Shown: positions 16,436 to 23,764 of the stretch, piece after piece | Layout: each line of letters begins with the position of its first letter | Numbering within the stretch: position 1 is the stretch's first letter | Assembly (NCBI RefSeq): GCF_000424685.1 | Contig: NZ_AUKJ01000018.1 | Location: 177,938 to 241,937, forward strand | Length of the DNA: 64,000 bases | Source: Methylococcus capsulatus str. Texas = ATCC 19069 | Lineage (GTDB): Bacteria; Pseudomonadota; Gammaproteobacteria; Methylococcales; Methylococcaceae | Direction of reading: 5' to 3' | Position numbers and translations under genes: made by a program | Notes under the pieces: model-generated | What the model was told of the DNA's origin: nothing | Seen by the model: only the letters and a program-made list of their open reading frames with translations | Databases searched by the model: none

Positions 16436-16654
16436 TCAGGCGATGAAGCTGCAATAGCCCTGGTCGCTCAGATCCTTCAGCATCCGTTGCAGCTTTTTCG
16501 CGCTGCGGGCAAACCCTTCGCTCTCGCAGAACTCGTTCAGTCTGTCGAGCGGTTCTTCCAGTTTGCCCTGGGTGCCGTGGAATTTCGGCAACACTTTCTG
16601 GAGGATCTGGATATCGATGGCGTCCTCCAGATGTTCAGCGCCGACCCGCTCCAC
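16436..16654 (-). pseudogene. C-terminal remnant of an McrB-like AAA+ ATPase
   Basis: About 72 residues ending in a stop at 16436. The stretch QILQKVLPKFHGTQGKLEEP ... ARSAKKLQRMLKDLSDQGYCSFI has the C-terminal lid pattern of McrB-type ATPases (QK-LPK-HG-...-L ... S--KL-RM---L---G--SF) that partner DUF2357/McrC-like nucleases. No Walker A, Walker B or McrB signature motif is present, and the upstream frame closes within about 60 bases, inside the end of the next gene. The apparent start is only a GTG. I read it as a truncated leftover, not a working gene; family recognition is from memory of the motif. Confidence 0.5.
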
Positions 16655-16680
16655 CGCAAGCAGACGGTTGGACCTGATTT

Positions 16681-17937
16681 TTAACGATGCCGCAATTCGT
16701 ACAATACAGCCTCAAATTCACACAATAGACCTTCGATGCTTTCCTTATCTCCTGGCCGACCATTGTGGTCTCGCGTCGCCTCGTCGGGTTGGTAAATCAT
16801 TACGCCTTCGGCCTTCATCACCTCCTCTGCCGAATTCGGTACGACGCCCCAACGCCTGTTCATGTTCCTGTTCGGTCTGCCACGCCAACCGAGCTGGTAC
16901 AGCCGTTCGGCAAATCGGTTCACGAGCGAGATGTCGCCGGACGTCTTGAGGAGTTGTTTCATCCGAGGATTAATCTTCATTGACGCCTGACCCGCGAGTT
17001 TGCTATGTCGTGGAACGTCCTTGGCGTCTAATTCGGACCAACCGATTACCAGCAGCGGCACGAGGGATTGCTTGACCTCAAACCCAACGTTGAAGGCCAT
17101 CTGCTTGACTTGCTGGGGCTTCCCGTCCCATCCGAGGCGTAGAAGACCTGGTTGAAGGACATTCAGCCACAAATGTCGAGCTCCCTCGCCGAGTGTGTCA
17201 GCGAAAGAGTCTGGGTCGCACCATCTGTTGACCTCCTTCTCTGAAGCGTCGAATCGAGGATCGGGGTCAATGGCAACCGATTGGCGATCAGAAATCCCAC
17301 TTGCGGTTCGATGCCAACGTAGCTGAAACTCGATTCCAGCGTTTGTTGGTATCCCTTGGACATATGCGAGTGGCCCCCTGTGTTCAAACTGCTGTCCAAT
17401 ATCGACGACATCTGGAGCAAACCGATCAGCCAACACCATGATGCCATAGGTCCCAGTCCCAATCGTTTCAGCCATGCGGCGGTTCAGTTCGTCCGGCGCG
17501 ACCAAGGCACGGCCGATTCTCTCCTGCCAAGCCGCTAGCGCTTCAACGATCGACTCTGCTTGTAATGATACGACGTCGGTTGGTTTTGTAAGTTCGCGCC
17601 CCTTGAGGAATTCCTTCGTATACCTAAGCAACCTTTGGTACGACATCGACTCGATGGCTCGCTTATACCGTTTGAGTTGGTTTTCCCACACGAAGCGACT
17701 CAATTCATAGTTATAGCCAAACTTGACTTCTATCAGCCAGACGTTCCCTTTTTCGTCCACGGTGAGTAAATCCGCTGAACCGTCCCCGCCGTTTCGTCCT
17801 GCATCAAGCAATTTGATCTCGTGACCCCAGACGAAAACATGTAGATCCTCCTCGGATTTCAACTGATTTGGCAATAGGTCGATACAGTTGATGATTTGTT
17901 GGTGGTAATCGGCTTCATTAGAGCAAAACTTGTTCAT
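16681..17937 (-). CDS. Putative PD-(D/E)XK-type nuclease-like protein, accessory
   Basis: 418 residues, lower GC than the surroundings. Residues 40-80 (GGDGSADLLTVDEKGNVWLIEVKFGYN) give D56 and E70-V-K72, the D-(X13)-EXK spacing of restriction-endonuclease-fold proteins. A long helical and mixed middle and C-terminal region follows that I do not recognise. It may be an anti-phage or DNA-repair nuclease; this is inference from the motif and the context. Its stop lies 27 bases before the McrB-like remnant on the same strand, perhaps the junction at which the ATPase was truncated. Confidence 0.55.
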   Translation of the reverse strand: MNKFCSNEADYHQQIINCIDLLPNQLKSEEDLHVFVWGHEIKLLDAGRNGGDGSADLLTVDEKGNVWLIEVKFGYNYELSRFVWENQLKRYKRAIESMSYQRLLRYTKEFLKGRELTKPTDVVSLQAESIVEALAAWQERIGRALVAPDELNRRMAETIGTGTYGIMVLADRFAPDVVDIGQQFEHRGPLAYVQGIPTNAGIEFQLRWHRTASGISDRQSVAIDPDPRFDASEKEVNRWCDPDSFADTLGEGARHLWLNVLQPGLLRLGWDGKPQQVKQMAFNVGFEVKQSLVPLLVIGWSELDAKDVPRHSKLAGQASMKINPRMKQLLKTSGDISLVNRFAERLYQLGWRGRPNRNMNRRWGVVPNSAEEVMKAEGVMIYQPDEATRDHNGRPGDKESIEGLLCEFEAVLYELRHR

Positions 17938-18070
17938 TGGTAGCTTTTCAGTGAGGTTTTAAAGGTGTGAACACCTTTTTGGCCTAAGAGTCGGTAAATC
18001 CGGGCGCTTCAAACCGTATTCTGCGAAGATCACTCGAAATCACCTGTTCCACTGGCTTCAAATTTCGTCC

Positions 18071-18553
18071 CTACTTCCAAGGCAGCCTCTCCCGAAGTTC
18101 CAGTATCTTCTTCTGCTCTTCGCTCTCGATTTCCTCCTCACTCATCGCCTGTGCGGCGCTGGTGGCGTTCTTGCTCCGTGTCACCGTAGCGGTTACCGGG
18201 AGGCCGGTGCAATAATCCAGAACGACGCCATCGTCGCAAAGCGTGTGGATCACGAAAGCCTTCGCGGAAAACTTCTTGCCGTAGGGGAAGCAGTAGCTCA
18301 CGCCGTATATCGGCTTGTCGACGACGGACGCGCACAGCATCGGTCCGTTCTTGACGGCCCAGACCTGTCTCCCCGATTTGGCATCATAGCCGCTGTATTC
18401 GCCGTCGCCATCGTTCTGGTCGATGACGACCACGTCCGTGTAGGTCGAGGTGTCCAGGCGGAAGGTCAGGGCGAAGGTGGCGATGGCCTTGTCGGCGCCG
18501 GAGGCGCCGAAGCTGGTGAGGGCAGTGGTCAGGAGCAGGGTGGTTCGTTTCAT
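18071..18553 (-). CDS. Secreted hypothetical protein
   Basis: 160 residues. MKRTTLLLTTALTSFGASGA is a classic signal peptide (cleavage near residue 20), so the protein is probably periplasmic. The mature part is beta-rich with four cysteines (LCAS, SYCFPYG, HTLCDDG, DYCTG), which could form two disulfides, and a glutamate-rich helix (MSEEEIESEEQKKILELRERL) ends the protein. No family recognised. The higher GC matches the core genome better than the gene upstream, so it may mark the right edge of the islet. Confidence 0.55.
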   Translation of the reverse strand: MKRTTLLLTTALTSFGASGADKAIATFALTFRLDTSTYTDVVVIDQNDGDGEYSGYDAKSGRQVWAVKNGPMLCASVVDKPIYGVSYCFPYGKKFSAKAFVIHTLCDDGVVLDYCTGLPVTATVTRSKNATSAAQAMSEEEIESEEQKKILELRERLPWK

Positions 18554-18848
18554 GGTCGTTGGGTTCCCGTGTGTCCAAAGTGAAAGCGCGGTTGCCGGCC
18601 GGATTCATCTCCGGACCCGGTTGCGCCGGGTCACACGATACGGGCGCCAGTGGCTCAAATAGTGAGCCACTCATACGGGAAGTGCGAACTTGAGATATCC
18701 TTATTCGCTTGAAAAGGGCCCAAGGCGCCTCGAAATCCCATTCCAGGCTTCCACGTGAGGCAACGCGCAGGCCAAGGGCCTGCCTCTTGCGCTTCGGCCG
18801 GTGCCGGTCGGGGCCACACCCTCTCACTCCTTTCTCTCGGTAATCATT
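18554..18848. other. Intergenic region between divergent genes, with hairpins
   Basis: 295 bases between the secreted hypothetical protein (minus) and ybiT (plus). It contains two perfect inverted repeats: GACCCGG-N5-CCGGGTC (18614-18632) and AGTGGCTCA-N5-TGAGCCACT (18649-18671). The second overlaps the right copy of the 21-bp repeat. A further GGCC-centred repeat lies near 18770-18786. I see no strong sigma-70 promoter. Confidence 0.4.
18652..18672. repeat. Right copy of the 21-bp near-repeat
   Basis: GGCTCA-aat-AGTGAGCCACTC; 18 of 21 bases are identical to 16372-16392, in direct orientation 2.28 kb away. It is part of a larger perfect 9-bp inverted repeat, so it could form a hairpin. It could be a recombination or insertion footprint, or a member of a dispersed palindromic repeat family. 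Confidence 0.5.
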
Positions 18849-20441
18849 TTGATCTCTACAGCCAACGTCACCATGCAGTTCGGCGTCAAGCCGCTGTTCG
18901 AAAACGTCTCCGTCAAGTTCGGCGAGGGCAACCGTTATGGCCTGATCGGGGCCAACGGCTGCGGCAAGTCGACCTTCATGAAAATCCTCGGCGGCGATCT
19001 GGAGCCGACCGCCGGTAATGTTTCGCTCGACCTCAACGTGCGTTTGGGCAAGCTGCGCCAGGATCAGTTCGCCTTCGAGGACCAGCGGGTGCTGGACGTC
19101 GTGATGATGGGGCACACCGAGATGTGGGCGGCGATGTCCGAGCGCGATGCGATCTACGCCAATCCGGACGCGAGCGAGGACGACTACATGCGGGCGGCGG
19201 AGCTGGAGGCCGCCTTTGCCGAATATGACGGCTATACCGCAGAAGCCCGTGCCGGCGAACTGCTGTTGGGTGTGGGCATTCCGCTGGAGCAGCACGACGG
19301 GCCGATGAGCGCCGTGGCGCCGGGCTGGAAGCTGCGCGTGTTGCTGGCCCAGGCGCTGTTTTCCAACCCGGATATCCTGCTGTTGGACGAACCGACCAAC
19401 AACCTGGACATCAACACCATCCGCTGGCTGGAAAACGTGCTGAACGAGCGGGCCAGCACGATGATCATCATTTCCCACGACCGCCATTTCCTCAACAGCG
19501 TCTGCACGCACATGGCGGACATGGATTACGGCGAGCTGCGGGTGTATCCGGGCAATTACGACGACTACATGGTCGCTTCGACCCAGGCCAGGGAGCGCCT
19601 CCTGGCCGACAACGCCAAGAAGAAGGCCCAGATCGCCGAACTCCAGGCCTTTGTCAGCCGCTTTTCGGCCAATGCCTCCAAGGCCAAGCAGGCCACTTCG
19701 CGCGCCAGGCAGATCGAGAAGATCAAGCTGGAAGACATCAAGCCGTCGAGCCGGGTCAACCCGTTCATCCGCTTCAACCAGGACAGGAAGCTGTATCGGC
19801 TGGCACTGGAGGCGAAAGGTCTGAGCCAGGGCTACGGCGGCGATACGCTGTTCAGCGGCCTGGATCTGATGGTCGAAGTGGGCGAAAGGGTGGCGGTGAT
19901 CGGCCCGAACGGCATCGGCAAGACCACTCTACTGCGCACGCTGGTGGGTGAGTTGGCGCCGAGGGAAGGGGTGGTGAAATGGTCGGAGAACGTCAACCTC
20001 GGCTATTTCGCCCAGGACCATGCCGCCGATTTCGCCGAGGACATGAATCTGTTCGAATGGATGTCGCAGTGGAAGCGGGAGGGCGATGACGAGCAGACGG
20101 TGCGCGGCACCCTCGGCCGGCTGCTGTTCTCGGCGGACGAAATCAAGAAATCGGTCAAGGTGCTGTCGGGCGGAGAGCAGGGCCGCATGCTGTTCGGCAA
20201 GCTGATACTGCGCCAGCCCAACGTCATGGTGCTGGACGAGCCGACCAACCACCTGGACATGGAATCCATCGAGTCGCTCAACACCGCGCTGGAACACTAC
20301 CCCGGCACCCTGATCTTCGTCAGCCACGACCGCGAGTTCGTCTCCTCCCTGGCGACCCGTATCATCGAGCTGACGCCGCAGGGCGTGGTCAATTACCGCG
20401 GCACCTATGACGAGTACCTGCAGTCGCAGGGTCTGGAATAG
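18849..20441 (+). CDS. ybiT: ABC-F ATPase YbiT
   Basis: 530 residues with two ATP-binding cassettes and no membrane segments. It shares long near-identical blocks with E. coli Ybi[75 protein letters not shown] and [17 protein letters not shown]. The P-tIM linker between the cassettes ([20 protein letters not shown]) is intact. ABC-F proteins act at the ribosome E site on stalled elongation complexes. The start is read as TTG at 18849 ([11 protein letters not shown]), giving exactly the E. coli length; an ATG at 18873 would cut into the first strand. Confidence 0.93.
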   Translation: MISTANVTMQFGVKPLFENVSVKFGEGNRYGLIGANGCGKSTFMKILGGDLEPTAGNVSLDLNVRLGKLRQDQFAFEDQRVLDVVMMGHTEMWAAMSERDAIYANPDASEDDYMRAAELEAAFAEYDGYTAEARAGELLLGVGIPLEQHDGPMSAVAPGWKLRVLLAQALFSNPDILLLDEPTNNLDINTIRWLENVLNERASTMIIISHDRHFLNSVCTHMADMDYGELRVYPGNYDDYMVASTQARERLLADNAKKKAQIAELQAFVSRFSANASKAKQATSRARQIEKIKLEDIKPSSRVNPFIRFNQDRKLYRLALEAKGLSQGYGGDTLFSGLDLMVEVGERVAVIGPNGIGKTTLLRTLVGELAPREGVVKWSENVNLGYFAQDHAADFAEDMNLFEWMSQWKREGDDEQTVRGTLGRLLFSADEIKKSVKVLSGGEQGRMLFGKLILRQPNVMVLDEPTNHLDMESIESLNTALEHYPGTLIFVSHDREFVSSLATRIIELTPQGVVNYRGTYDEYLQSQGLE

Positions 20442-20452
20442 GCCGGGATCCG

Positions 20453-20872
20453 GTGGCGCGGCTGATCGTCAACGCCCAGGTTTCGGTCCCGCTGGCGGAG
20501 ATCGAAATCGGCTTCGTCCGCTCCGGAGGGGCCGGCGGGCAGAGCGTCAACAAGCTGGCCACCGCGGCGCATCTGCGCTTCGACATCGCCGCATCGTCCC
20601 TGCCGGAAACCTGCAAGACGCGGCTGCTGGATCACCGCGACCGGCGGATGACCGCCGAAGGGATCATCGTCATCAAGGCCCAGCGCTTCCGCACCCAGGA
20701 GAAGAACCGGGAGGACGCGCTTGCCCGGCTGCGCGGGCTGATCCTGCAAGCGCTGGCACAGCGCAGGCCAAGGAAGCCGACCCGGCCGACGCTGGCGGCG
20801 AAGAAGAAGCGCCTGGATGAAAAAACCAGGCACGGCGAGATCAAGAGGCTGCGGCGGCGGATCGGCGATTAG
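20453..20872 (+). CDS. arfB: Alternative ribosome-rescue factor ArfB (YaeJ)
   Basis: 139 residues. It releases peptides from ribosomes stalled on truncated mRNA by placing the GGQ loop in the peptidyl-transferase centre. SGGAGGQSVNK carries the GGQ motif at about residues 28-30. The C-terminal tail (ARLRGLILQALAQRR ... KKKRLDEKTRHGEIKRLRRR) is the basic helix that reads the empty mRNA channel. It starts with GTG 11 bases after ybiT, so two stalled-ribosome factors sit together. Its stop overlaps the convergent apbE stop by 4 bases. Confidence 0.93.
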   Translation: MARLIVNAQVSVPLAEIEIGFVRSGGAGGQSVNKLATAAHLRFDIAASSLPETCKTRLLDHRDRRMTAEGIIVIKAQRFRTQEKNREDALARLRGLILQALAQRRPRKPTRPTLAAKKKRLDEKTRHGEIKRLRRRIGD

Positions 20873-21954
20873 CGCGTCTCGGTTACCGCGGCGGGGGCCC
20901 GGGTCGAAAGGGGCGAGGCCGGCGTCGTCGCCATCGGCATTTCGGCGCCGAAGGCCGGAGTAAACCGCTCTTTCAGCCCGCCGTTTTCGCCGTAGATCAG
21001 CAATGCCTTGAGCCGCTCCCGTTCAGCGATGGCGTAACCCTTTTGCTCGCCCAGGCAAAGCAATGCGGTGGACCACGCGTCCGCCCACGTGGGGTCGGGA
21101 TGAAGCACCGTGGTCGACAGCAAATGATGGTCGACGGGCCGGCCGGTCCTGGGATCGAGGATATGCGAATAGGTCTTGCCTCCCTCCTCGAAGAAATTGC
21201 GATAAGTGCCCGAGGTCATGATGGCGGTCCCCTCCGTCTGGTGGACATCCAGTATCCGTTCGACTTCCCGGGTATAGGGCGTGGGTTTTTCCACGGCGAC
21301 GCGCCAGGGTTTGCCGTTGGCCTTGCGGCCCTTGACCTGCATCTCTCCGCCGACCTCGACCAGGTAGTTCTGGATGCCCTTCGCTTCCAGCAGGCTGGCT
21401 ACCCGGCCGACGGTGTAGCCCTGGGCGATGGAGGACAGGTCGATGCGAAGCGCTGGATCCTTTTTGCGCAGGCGCCGGCCGGGAACGTCCACTTCCAGCT
21501 TGTCCATGCCGATGTGAGGCAGCACCGCGGCGATTTCGGCGTCGGTCGGCACGCGGGTCTGATGGCGCGAGAAGCCCCACAGGTCGAACAGGGGTTTGAC
21601 CGTCAGGTCGTAACAGCCGTCGGTCTTGTCATGCACCTGGCGGGCGATGTCGACCAGCTCGGCGATCTCGGGCGAAACGGTCAGCCAGTCGGTCGTGGCT
21701 GCGCGGTTGATACGGGAGATTTCCGAATCTTCCCGGTAGTTCGACAGCTTGAGGTCGATGTCGTCGTAGACGGCATCCACGGCTCGCTTCAATTCGGTCT
21801 GGTCGGCCGGCAGGCCGTCCAGCACCATCTTGATGTGGTAAGTGGTCCCCTGCACATCGCCCGAGAGCAGGGTTTCGTCTTCCCCGGTCTGGCAGGCAAC
21901 GAGCGTAGCGCCGAGCAGGAGTCCGCCGAAACGGCGCAGAACCGGGAACATCAT
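20869..21954 (-). CDS. apbE: FAD:protein FMN transferase ApbE
   Basis: 361 residues. A lipoprotein signal (GLLLGATLVACQTG, cysteine at about residue 21) places it at the periplasmic face. ApbE attaches FMN covalently to threonines of respiratory flavoproteins such as NqrB/NqrC or RnfG/RnfD. Family blocks are GTTYHIKMV, ISRINRA, DLTVKPLFDLWGF, DLSSIAQGYTVGRVASLLE, NYLVEVGGEMQVKG and HILDPRTGRPV; the last holds metal-binding residues. No Nqr or Rnf genes are in this window, so its target is unknown here. Confidence 0.93.
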   Translation of the reverse strand: MMFPVLRRFGGLLLGATLVACQTGEDETLLSGDVQGTTYHIKMVLDGLPADQTELKRAVDAVYDDIDLKLSNYREDSEISRINRAATTDWLTVSPEIAELVDIARQVHDKTDGCYDLTVKPLFDLWGFSRHQTRVPTDAEIAAVLPHIGMDKLEVDVPGRRLRKKDPALRIDLSSIAQGYTVGRVASLLEAKGIQNYLVEVGGEMQVKGRKANGKPWRVAVEKPTPYTREVERILDVHQTEGTAIMTSGTYRNFFEEGGKTYSHILDPRTGRPVDHHLLSTTVLHPDPTWADAWSTALLCLGEQKGYAIAERERLKALLIYGENGGLKERFTPAFGAEMPMATTPASPLSTRAPAAVTETR

Positions 21955-22057
21955 GGTGATCTCTTTGCGGCGGCGTAGCGGGTGAGCCGAGCGCTTGCGT
22001 GGGAAAAGGACGGGCCAGCGGGTATCATATGCGGCCTTTGGCGGGTTCCGGCTTTGC

Positions 22058-22315
22058 TCAGCGTGGATTGGCCGCGGCCGGTGCGGGGGTTTGGGCCGGC
22101 GCGTTGGGCCGCAGTCCGTGCGGACGGAGAAAGCCCAGTGCGTACCCCAGCAGCAGCGCCAGGAACAGCGCGATCGACAGCCCGATGCGCACGGTCAGGG
22201 CGCGCACGGTTCTGGGTGAACGACGGTCGCCGTCCTTGACCAGATAGAACAAGGCGGAACCCAGGCTGGCGACGATCACGACCAGTACCAGCACGATGAG
22301 GACTTTAGGCAGCAT
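22058..22315 (-). CDS. DUF2909 twin-transmembrane protein
   Basis: 85 residues with two membrane helices (VLIVLVLVVIVASLGSALFYLV and IGLSIALFLALLLGYALGF) separated by a short charged loop, and a proline/alanine-rich tail (PNAPAQTPAPAAANPR). This matches DUF2909, small proteins usually found divergent from SURF1 in cytochrome c oxidase clusters, as here (48 bases apart). Probable accessory factor in oxidase assembly; role not established. The start (MLPKVL) is the family-typical one. Confidence 0.72.
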   Translation of the reverse strand: MLPKVLIVLVLVVIVASLGSALFYLVKDGDRRSPRTVRALTVRIGLSIALFLALLLGYALGFLRPHGLRPNAPAQTPAPAAANPR

Positions 22316-22363
22316 GTTCGGATTCCTGGACGTCGGGTGCGGCGCACCCGCCACGGTTGGGAA

Positions 22364-23104
22364 ATGAGGCATTATAGCTTCAAACCCGCGGGGGTTGCGG
22401 TCGTCGGGATCGCGCTGGCATTGCCTCTGTTCTGCTTGCTCGGAGCCTGGCAGCTCAACCGGGCCGCCGAGAAGCGGGCGCTGCTGGCGCAGCTGGCCAG
22501 CCAGTCGGTCGAACCGCCGCTGCGGCTCGATTCTCCCGCCGGACAGGCCGGGCCGCCACGCTATCGGCGGGTGGCGCTGAAGGGAGAATACGATGCCGGG
22601 CATCAGTTCCTGCTGGACAACCAGATTCACGACGGCAAGGCCGGTTATCACGTGCTCACTCCGCTCCGGCTCGCGGGTTCGGACCTGGGGGTGCTGGTCA
22701 ATCGGGGCTGGATCCCCGCAGGAGCCGACCGCCGGCGGCTGCCCGAGCTACCGATCCGGACGCTCGCCGTCGAGCTCACCGGCATGGTGGAGCGTTTCCC
22801 GGCCGTGGGTTGGAAGCTGAAGGGGGCGGAAATCCCGGCGCCAGGCTGGCCGGCGATGGTGCAGGTCGTGGAGCGTCAGGCGCTGGAGCGGCGCCTCGGC
22901 TACCGTCTGCTGCCTTATCAGGTGCTGCTGGACCAAGGGGAGGCCGAAGGTTTCGTCCGCGACTGGAAGCCAGCCAACGTCGATCCGGATCAGAGCACGG
23001 GCTATGCCATCCAGTGGTTTTCCTTCGCCGCCATCGCCCTGGGGCTGTTTCTCCGCCATGGATTCAGGATGGGCGCAGCGCAGGATCCAGACCTTTCTCG
23101 ATGA
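22364..23104 (+). CDS. SURF1 family cytochrome oxidase assembly protein
   Basis: 246 residues. SURF1 (Shy1) helps place heme A in cytochrome c oxidase subunit I. The N- and C-terminal membrane helices (VAVVGIALALPLFCLLGAWQL and YAIQWFSFAAIALGLFL) flank a periplasmic domain with the family blocks GAWQLNRAAEKRAL, RYRRVALKGEYD, FLLDNQ, YHVLTPLRL, VLVNRGWIPAG and the C-terminal GYAIQWFSFA. Start at ATG 22364. It heads a plus-strand run with the SCO-like protein and heme A synthase. Confidence 0.9.
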   Translation: MRHYSFKPAGVAVVGIALALPLFCLLGAWQLNRAAEKRALLAQLASQSVEPPLRLDSPAGQAGPPRYRRVALKGEYDAGHQFLLDNQIHDGKAGYHVLTPLRLAGSDLGVLVNRGWIPAGADRRRLPELPIRTLAVELTGMVERFPAVGWKLKGAEIPAPGWPAMVQVVERQALERRLGYRLLPYQVLLDQGEAEGFVRDWKPANVDPDQSTGYAIQWFSFAAIALGLFLRHGFRMGAAQDPDLSR

Positions 23105-23128
23105 TTTTTCTTGAACCCTCTCACAGCC

Positions 23129-23731
23129 ATGGCACTCACTCCGACCCAGCGGCGAAACCAGCGTACCATCATCATCATCGCCCTGATCTGCATCGTGCCG
23201 TTCGCCGCGGCCTGGTATTTCGCCCGCCATCCGCAGTGGGTGATGGGCGACCTGGGTAACGTCGGGCACCTCATCACTCCCGCCATACCGCTGGACTACG
23301 GCGAACTGCTCGCGGCTCCGGTCACGTCTTCCGAATCGATGGCGCAGCTCAGGGGGCGCTGGATCGTCCTGAGCGTCGCCGATGGCCCTTGTGCCGAAGT
23401 CTGTCGGCAGAACCTGTACAAGACCCGGCAGATGCGGCTGATGTTGAACAAGGAAATTCCCCGGGTGCGCCGTCTCCTCCTCTTGACGGATCCGGGGGCG
23501 GCGGATGCGCTGGCCGACTGGCTGCGGCAGGACGAATTCCTGGCCGTGGCCGGTCTTGCGCCCGCCCTGAGGGAGAAGCTGGAAAAGGCGGTCGGCGGAC
23601 CGCTGCAGCCGGGGCAGATTCTCCTGCTCGATCCGCTCGGCAACCTGATGATGTATTACGATGCGGACTTCGATCCCTATGGCGTGCTGAAAGATCTCAA
23701 GCACCTGCTCCGCGCTTCCCAGATCGGCTGA
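23129..23731 (+). CDS. Membrane-anchored SCO/thioredoxin-like oxidase assembly protein
   Basis: 200 residues. One N-terminal membrane helix (IIIIALICIVPFAAAWYF) and a periplasmic domain that looks like a diverged SCO/SenC thioredoxin fold: GRWIVLSVADGPCAEVCRQNLYKTRQ holds a CxxxC pair as in copper chaperone SCO1, and the C-terminal ILLLDPLGNLMMYYDADFDP fits the last strands. The distal SCO histidine is not obvious, so copper binding is unproven. Its place between SURF1 and heme A synthase argues for cytochrome oxidase assembly. Start at 23129 (MALTP); a TTG six codons earlier is possible. Confidence 0.7.
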   Translation: MALTPTQRRNQRTIIIIALICIVPFAAAWYFARHPQWVMGDLGNVGHLITPAIPLDYGELLAAPVTSSESMAQLRGRWIVLSVADGPCAEVCRQNLYKTRQMRLMLNKEIPRVRRLLLLTDPGAADALADWLRQDEFLAVAGLAPALREKLEKAVGGPLQPGQILLLDPLGNLMMYYDADFDPYGVLKDLKHLLRASQIG

Positions 23732-23764
23732 CGCTGGATGGCCTATAACTTTAGAACAACAACC

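Noticed and set aside
16681-17937. IS element or transposase as origin of the low-GC segment
   Set aside because: No DDE or serine/tyrosine recombinase motif and no terminal inverted repeats typical of an IS were seen; only the short 21-bp repeats.
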